Assembly: GCA_965657575.1 (NCBI GenBank)
Contig: CBFHOK010000002.1
Location: 62,001 to 126,000, forward strand
Direction: 5' to 3'
Source: CAJXVY01 sp965657575
GTDB taxonomy: Bacteria; Actinomycetota; Actinomycetes; Actinomycetales; Microbacteriaceae
Length of the DNA: 64,000 bases
Positions 60,532 through 64,000 of the stretch are shown here, piece after piece. Every line of letters begins with the position of its first letter. The stretch's first letter is position 1. The translations under genes and the position numbers were made by a program. A model generated the notes under the pieces. The model ran no database searches. It was given only the letters and a program-made list of their open reading frames with translations, and was not told the DNA's origin.

Positions 60532-60538
60532 TAGCCTA
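60532..60538. promoter_or_regulatory. symmetric TAGCCTA element between pyc and the parA-like gene
   Basis: On + TAGCCT is followed by seven bases and GTG 60545 (leaderless start). On - it reads TAGGCT and could drive pyc with a leader of about 40 bases. Confidence 0.45.
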
Positions 60539-60544
60539 TTCCGC

Positions 60545-61501
60545 GTGCAAGTTCTTAGTGTAAGTTCACTCAAAGGTGGCGTTGGTAAGACCACTATTGC
60601 GCTTGGAATTGCCTCGGCTGCCCTAGATAAAGGCATAAACACGCTCTTTATTGACCTAGACCCACAGTGTGATGCAACTACTGGACTTGCAGCGGTCAAT
60701 GATTTTTCTGAATCTTGTGCGGACGTTTTAGCGTCACCAAAGCCTGCGACAGTAAAAAAGGCAATCGTTGAGGCAAAGTGGCAACGGGGTCACGCGAGCA
60801 AAATTCACGTGATGGTTGGTTCTACCAGGTCACTAATGGTTGATAACCCGCAACCAACCCTTGGTGAGTTGTGGCGGCTGGAACAGGCCCTGAGCATTGT
60901 TGAAGACGAATACGACCTGGTAGTAATCGACACTCCCCCGTCTCTAAACGCCCTGACCCGAACCGCTTGGGTTGCATCCGACCGGGTTTTGGTTGTTAGC
61001 GAGCCCAGTTTTTTCAGTGTCGTGGCAGCAGACAGAGCTAAAAAAGCAATTGATGAGATCTCAACAAAGCTTTCCCCAAGGCTTGCTTTGCATGGGGTTG
61101 TTGTAAACAGACTTCGAGATAACTCCGATGAGCACAACTTCAGGTTGGCTGAACTGAGAGAGATGTTTCCTGAAAAACTTATCCATCCTCATTTCGCCGA
61201 GAGAACAACCCTGCAGCAATCAACCGGTGCTGCAACTCCGATTCACTCTTGGCCGAGTGAGGCAGGTGCTGATATTTCAAGAGCTTTTGACTCGATTCTC
61301 TCTGGGGTTTTAGCCGACATGGAATCCGTCACTCAGGCAAGAAGAACAAGGGCAACCAGCCCGATAGAAAGAGCCATTAGGGGAACAGCAAAAGAAACTC
61401 TTGGTGAATTCACCGAATCAATCGAAGTTGTTCAAGATAAGTCTGGATTCAGCTTCAAGGGTCTCAAGCGAAAGTCAAAAGGCAGAAGAGCTAAGTCTTA
61501 G
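60545..61501 (+). CDS. ParA-family ATPase
   Basis: The 318 residues carry the deviant Walker A in SSLKGGVGKTTIALG, the IDLDPQCDATTGLA switch and VVIDTPPSLNALTRTAW, followed by a long C-terminal extension with a very basic tail (GLKRKSKGRRAKS). No parB or recognisable parS site is near, so it is probably not the chromosomal segregation ParA but an orphan paralogue acting in positioning or regulation. GTG 60545 agrees with the TAGCCT element upstream. Its end overlaps the MerR gene by 4 bases. Confidence 0.85.
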   Translation: MQVLSVSSLKGGVGKTTIALGIASAALDKGINTLFIDLDPQCDATTGLAAVNDFSESCADVLASPKPATVKKAIVEAKWQRGHASKIHVMVGSTRSLMVDNPQPTLGELWRLEQALSIVEDEYDLVVIDTPPSLNALTRTAWVASDRVLVVSEPSFFSVVAADRAKKAIDEISTKLSPRLALHGVVVNRLRDNSDEHNFRLAELREMFPEKLIHPHFAERTTLQQSTGAATPIHSWPSEAGADISRAFDSILSGVLADMESVTQARRTRATSPIERAIRGTAKETLGEFTESIEVVQDKSGFSFKGLKRKSKGRRAKS

Positions 61502-62010
61502 GCGCTTCTCTGAGCTCTTCTGGCAGCCAGTTCATCAACGGTGGTCAACTGATCTGGTCCAAGCTCAACAAGTGATGACTCGACCTCGCGAAGCACCCTG
61601 CCAACGGCGATACCAAATACGCCCTGGCCTTGGCCAAGTAAATCAATAACCTCATCCTGAGAGGTGCAGAGATAAACACTCGCCCCATCGCTCATCAGCG
61701 TGATTTTTGCTAGATCCTCAACTCCGGTTGCCCTTAGCTTCTCAACTGCATTTCTGATTTGCTGCAGTGATACGCCAGTGTCCAAAAGTCTCTTTACAAG
61801 CTTCAGAACCAAAATGTCGCGGAAAGAATAAAGTCGTTGTGATCCGGAGCCGTGCGCATTTTGAACGGTTGGTTCAACCAAACCGGTGCGAGCCCAGTAG
61901 TCCAATTGACGGTAGGAGATTCCAGCAGCAGCGGCAGCTCCCGCACCACGGTAACCAGAGTTAGCGTCCTCATCGGGCAGCCCGTCTCTGAATAGCATGT
62001 CATCTGTCAT
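61498..62010 (-). CDS. MerR-family regulator (Rv1830-like)
   Basis: A MerR-type winged helix (ISYRQLDYWARTGLVEPTV...RLYSFRDILVLKLVKRLLDTGVSL) is followed by a C-terminal part with ITLMSDGASVYLCTSQDEVIDLL that resembles mycobacterial Rv1830. Rv1830 lies beside garA and Rv1828, as here. GGGAGG precedes the ATG, and a GATAAT -10 with a dyad in the spacer lies upstream, suggesting control by itself or by the FtsR-like neighbour. Confidence 0.87.
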   Translation of the reverse strand: MTDDMLFRDGLPDEDANSGYRGAGAAAAAGISYRQLDYWARTGLVEPTVQNAHGSGSQRLYSFRDILVLKLVKRLLDTGVSLQQIRNAVEKLRATGVEDLAKITLMSDGASVYLCTSQDEVIDLLGQGQGVFGIAVGRVLREVESSLVELGPDQLTTVDELAARRAQRSA

Positions 62011-62034
62011 GACAACCTCCCTTACCGACTTCCA

Positions 62035-62064
62035 ATTATCACTCCTTCAACCATTGCCTGAAGG
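62035..62064 (-). promoter_or_regulatory. promoter with MerR-type dyad upstream of the merR gene
   Basis: Minus-strand -10 GATAAT occupies 62035-62040. A dyad with arms CCTTCA (62044-62049 on +) and TGAAGG (62059-62064), nine bases apart, sits where the long -10/-35 spacer should be, the classical place for MerR-family operators. Confidence 0.45.
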
Positions 62065-62089
62065 TTTGATTGGTCTTCGGCGTGTCGGA

Positions 62090-62782
62090 TTACTTATCCA
62101 GTTTGCTGATTTCTTTGTCAATCAACTGCGAGCGAATGTTGGCAAATCTGTTTTCAATTTCACGAGCGTAATAGGCGGCCTTTGCTGAACTCTCTGGGGT
62201 GCGTTTTCTAACGACAGGCTCGATGACTCCGCCAATAATGCCTATCTCTCTGTCAGCACTAGCCTTGGTGCCCTTTAGGTGCCGGGGGGAAATTCCGAAT
62301 TGGGCAAGCCCCGCAATTGAAATCGAAATCTCCAGCTCCTGCGAGCTGTGAGGCTCTTGACCAATCAGACCAACCTCTTGAGCCTCCTTCAGAGAGGCTT
62401 GAGAAATCCCTGATTCCTCAATTAGTTTCATGGTCGAAAACTTGAGGCTTTTGCGAAGCTTATTGGCAGTCGGAGCATTGACTGGAAGGGCAGGGTTTTT
62501 TCCACCATCTAAGTCTTCGAAGTATTGTCTGATTACCTTCAGCGGCAGATACTGATCTCTTTGCAACTCCAAAGCGACTTTTAATCGCTCTATCTGTGAA
62601 TCTGAAAACTTGCGGTATCCAGCTTCAGTTCTTTGTGGGGTAACAAGTCCCTGGTCTTCTAAAAAACGTAGTTTTGAGGGTGTTAGGTCGGGGAACTCCG
62701 GTTTCAGAATCCCTAAAACCTCGCCGATGTTATAAAGCTTGCTTTGCTGACGGTGGTTGATAGCCCTTACTGGTTCGTTCAC
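62090..62782 (-). CDS. ftsR: MerR-family regulator FtsR (Rv1828-like)
   Basis: The N-terminal MerR fold (YNIGEVLGILKPEFPDLTPSKLRFLEDQGLV, AGYRKFSDSQIERL) and a C-terminal helical domain match Rv1828/FtsR. In Corynebacterium FtsR is a positive regulator of ftsZ, and ftsZ lies about 27 kb away in this window. GTG 62782 overlaps the garA stop and has GGAGG seven bases upstream. In mycobacteria a bifunctional-nuclease (DUF151) gene separates this gene from the second MerR gene; here that gene is absent. Confidence 0.88.
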   Translation of the reverse strand: MNEPVRAINHRQQSKLYNIGEVLGILKPEFPDLTPSKLRFLEDQGLVTPQRTEAGYRKFSDSQIERLKVALELQRDQYLPLKVIRQYFEDLDGGKNPALPVNAPTANKLRKSLKFSTMKLIEESGISQASLKEAQEVGLIGQEPHSSQELEISISIAGLAQFGISPRHLKGTKASADREIGIIGGVIEPVVRKRTPESSAKAAYYAREIENRFANIRSQLIDKEISKLDK

Positions 62783-63204
62783 CGGCTATCCTCCCGCTTA
62801 TTCGGCGCTGAATAAAAAATCATTTTGAATTTACCTATTTGCACATCGCTGCCGTTTTCAAGCGGTGCTCGGTCAACTCTCTGCCCAAGCATATAGGTTC
62901 CGTTCAGGCTTCCCAAATCAATTATTTCGAAAGCTCCATTGGAGCGTTTGAATTCGACGTGTTTTCTGGAAACTGTCACGTCATCCAAGAAAATATCTGC
63001 GTTTGGATGCCTCCCGGCAATAGTTGAATCGGCATCCAGTAAAAACCTTGCTCCACGGTTTGGTCCGCGAGTGACAATCAGCAGCGCATTGCCCTCGGGA
63101 AGGGCGTCAATCGCTGATTGTTCTTCTGAACTAACCCCCTGCGGATCAGCAATCAGGTCCTCACTAAACCTGGCCGTTTCCTCAGGATTGAAATCTGAAC
63201 TCAT
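62779..63204 (-). CDS. garA: FHA-domain protein GarA/OdhI
   Basis: GarA binds and inhibits 2-oxoglutarate dehydrogenase and regulates glutamate metabolism, its action being switched off by kinase phosphorylation of an N-terminal threonine pair. The FHA domain is well conserved (GPNRGARFLLD, AGRHPNADIFLDDVTVSRKHVEF, DLGSLNGTYMLG, VQIGKFKMIF). The N-terminal site reads EETARF with a single threonine at residue 10, instead of the ETTS of mycobacterial GarA. It overlaps its neighbours on both sides (ATGA, GTGA). Confidence 0.92.
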   Translation of the reverse strand: MSSDFNPEETARFSEDLIADPQGVSSEEQSAIDALPEGNALLIVTRGPNRGARFLLDADSTIAGRHPNADIFLDDVTVSRKHVEFKRSNGAFEIIDLGSLNGTYMLGQRVDRAPLENGSDVQIGKFKMIFYSAPNKREDSR

Positions 63205-63800
63205 CTGCTATCCCCTTTGGGTAAAAGATTAGCTGATTCAGGTTTCGAAGATGTAACTAAATCAATAACCTGCCTGACATACACAAATCCCGCCCACCAA
63301 TAAAGCCCAATTCCCCAAAATGCGAAGGCCCAGGCAATCGGCAAAATTATGTGTTCGGTGGATTCAAAGATGTCAGCCAGCAACAAAAGTGGAAAGGCAT
63401 ATAGAAGCGCAAAGGTTCCAGCCTTACCCAAGAAGTGAACGGGCAGTGGGCCGTAGCCGTGGGTTGCCAGTACAGGGTAGGTAGTAGCAAGCATTACGTC
63501 TCTCAAAATAACCACTACGGCCAGCCAAACAGGGATGTTTCCATTAACCGCAAGGCCAATCAGAGTGGCAAAGATATACAACCTGTCGGCAGCTGGGTCC
63601 AACCTCGCACCAAGCTTGGTAACTTGGTCTAATTTTCTTGCAAGAAACCCATCAAACCAGTCAGTAGCCGATGCGAATATCAACACCAGTAATGCCGCAA
63701 GGTTTTGCTGATCTAATAGCAGCACCAAAAAAACCGGAACCAACAGCAGTCTCAGCACACTGAGTGCATTCGGTATCGTCAGTTCGCTTTTCAGGTCCAC
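63201..63800 (-). CDS. CDP-alcohol phosphatidyltransferase (PgsA-like)
   Basis: Several membrane helices surround the family motif D-x2-DG-x2-AR-x8-G-x3-D-x3-D, read from DWFDGFLARKL through GARLDPAADR. The 199-residue protein probably makes phosphatidylglycerol phosphate from CDP-diacylglycerol and glycerol-3-phosphate, or cardiolipin; motif alone does not separate these. GTG 63800 lies six bases after TAGACT on the minus strand, so a leaderless start is likely. It leads the pgsA-garA-ftsR operon. Confidence 0.88.
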   Translation of the reverse strand: MDLKSELTIPNALSVLRLLLVPVFLVLLLDQQNLAALLVLIFASATDWFDGFLARKLDQVTKLGARLDPAADRLYIFATLIGLAVNGNIPVWLAVVVILRDVMLATTYPVLATHGYGPLPVHFLGKAGTFALLYAFPLLLLADIFESTEHIILPIAWAFAFWGIGLYWWAGFVYVRQVIDLVTSSKPESANLLPKGDSR

Positions 63801-63806
63801 AGCTGC

Positions 63807-63812
63807 AGTCTA
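63807..63812 (-). promoter_or_regulatory. putative -10 element (TAGACT) of the pgsA-garA-ftsR operon
   Basis: TAGACT overlaps the stop codon of the upstream membrane-protein gene and ends six bases before GTG 63800. Confidence 0.4.
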
Positions 63813-64000
63813 TTGACCGTTATCGGTGCTTGACGAAATATTTTTTCGCTCAATAAAAATAAATGTAAGCACCAGAGCAATTCCTGAAACAGCAAATATA
63901 AACAAATCGAACTCAACTACCTCTGGTGACAAATCTGGAAAAAGCGCTGGAAGGGTCCCAAGCATTAGCCCCGCCATAAACAAATAAGTCTTTTCAGGGA
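63810..64000 (-). CDS. membrane protein, 3' end only
   Basis: On the minus strand an open frame runs from the window edge to a TAG at 63810-63812. The visible 63 or so residues contain two hydrophobic segments (around LFMAGLMLGTLPALFP and FDLFIFAVSGIALVLTFIFIE) and a short polar tail. The first segment recalls DUF368-type membrane proteins, but this is a weak resemblance and too little is visible to name a family. The gene starts outside the window. Confidence 0.65.
   Translation of the reverse strand, partial: PEKTYLFMAGLMLGTLPALFPDLSPEVVEFDLFIFAVSGIALVLTFIFIERKNISSSTDNGQ

Noticed and set aside
55987..61501. Two ParA/MinD-type ATPases as a plasmid or chromosomal partition locus
   Set aside because: No parB gene or repeated parS-like site is seen, and the ATPases lie on either side of pyruvate carboxylase on opposite strands.
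1..64000. tRNA or rRNA genes, CRISPR arrays, insertion sequences, prophage
   Set aside because: All sizeable stretches are accounted for by core genes, no repeat-spacer pattern or transposase was seen, and no gene-free gap is long enough to hide an rRNA; a tRNA scan was not possible by eye but no cloverleaf was noticed in the gaps.

Overview
The window looks like chromosomal core of a small-genome actinobacterium, most likely a Microbacteriaceae member of the planktonic freshwater type (Rhodoluna/Aquiluna-like). The placement is inference. It rests on actinobacterial hallmark genes (rbpA, divIVA/wag31, sepF, garA, ftsR, pafBC, the bcc-aa3 oxidase with a di-haem QcrC, a class II DAHP synthase next to an Rv2175c-type protein), a moderate G+C content by eye, very tight packing (no gene-free stretch reaches 300 bases) and many stop/start overlaps. 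I see no rRNA, tRNA, insertion sequence, prophage or CRISPR array.

Layout. 1-8058 (+): end of a HAD phosphatase, trmI, an FKBP lipoprotein, pafB-pafC, a small basic membrane protein, tatA (57 aa), tatC and the helicase helY. The Pup-proteasome genes that many actinobacteria carry between trmI and pafBC are absent. 8075-12498: lnt, rbpA, a glycerophosphodiesterase, a YczE-like membrane protein and trpD. 12559-20652: the respiratory supercomplex locus, with ctaE-qcrCAB on + converging on ctaC-ctaD-ctaF plus a HEAT-like protein on -, followed by an ErpA-type Fe-S carrier. 20675-26912: an M20 peptidase, a DUF3043 protein, an aldo/keto reductase, pyrD, nrdR, hisD and a flavin reductase.

26909-48600 (all -): an almost unbroken division and wall cluster transcribed from mraZ through rsmH, ftsL, ftsI, murE, murF, mraY, murD, ftsW, murG, murC, ftsQ, ftsZ, yggS, sepF, yggT, divIVA, lspA, an RluA-type enzyme and dnaE. 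Its mraZ promoter is followed directly by 10-bp repeats that look like a MraZ operator, and two intergenic gaps in the cluster hold strong inverted repeats.

48742-64000: a DUF3040 protein, a polyprenyl diphosphate synthase, an Rv2175c-like DNA-binding protein (without its usual kinase neighbour), DAHP synthase, a PlsC-type acyltransferase, ROK glucokinase, acyl-CoA ligase, peptide deformylase, a MinD-like ATPase, pyruvate carboxylase, a ParA-like ATPase, two MerR regulators (one FtsR-like), GarA, a CDP-alcohol phosphatidyltransferase and the 3' end of a membrane protein.

The genes serve growth and envelope building: wall synthesis and division, lipoprotein maturation (lspA, lnt), Tat export, respiration and anaplerosis. 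I did not find a convincing new multi-gene system. The most interesting signals are regulatory (a recurrent TAnnnT-6/7 nt-start leaderless signature, symmetric TAnnnTA elements between divergent genes, the MraZ repeat array, structured leaders before rsmH and ftsZ) and evolutionary (loss of the proteasome block, loss of kinase-linked features, a diverged MurE substrate motif).
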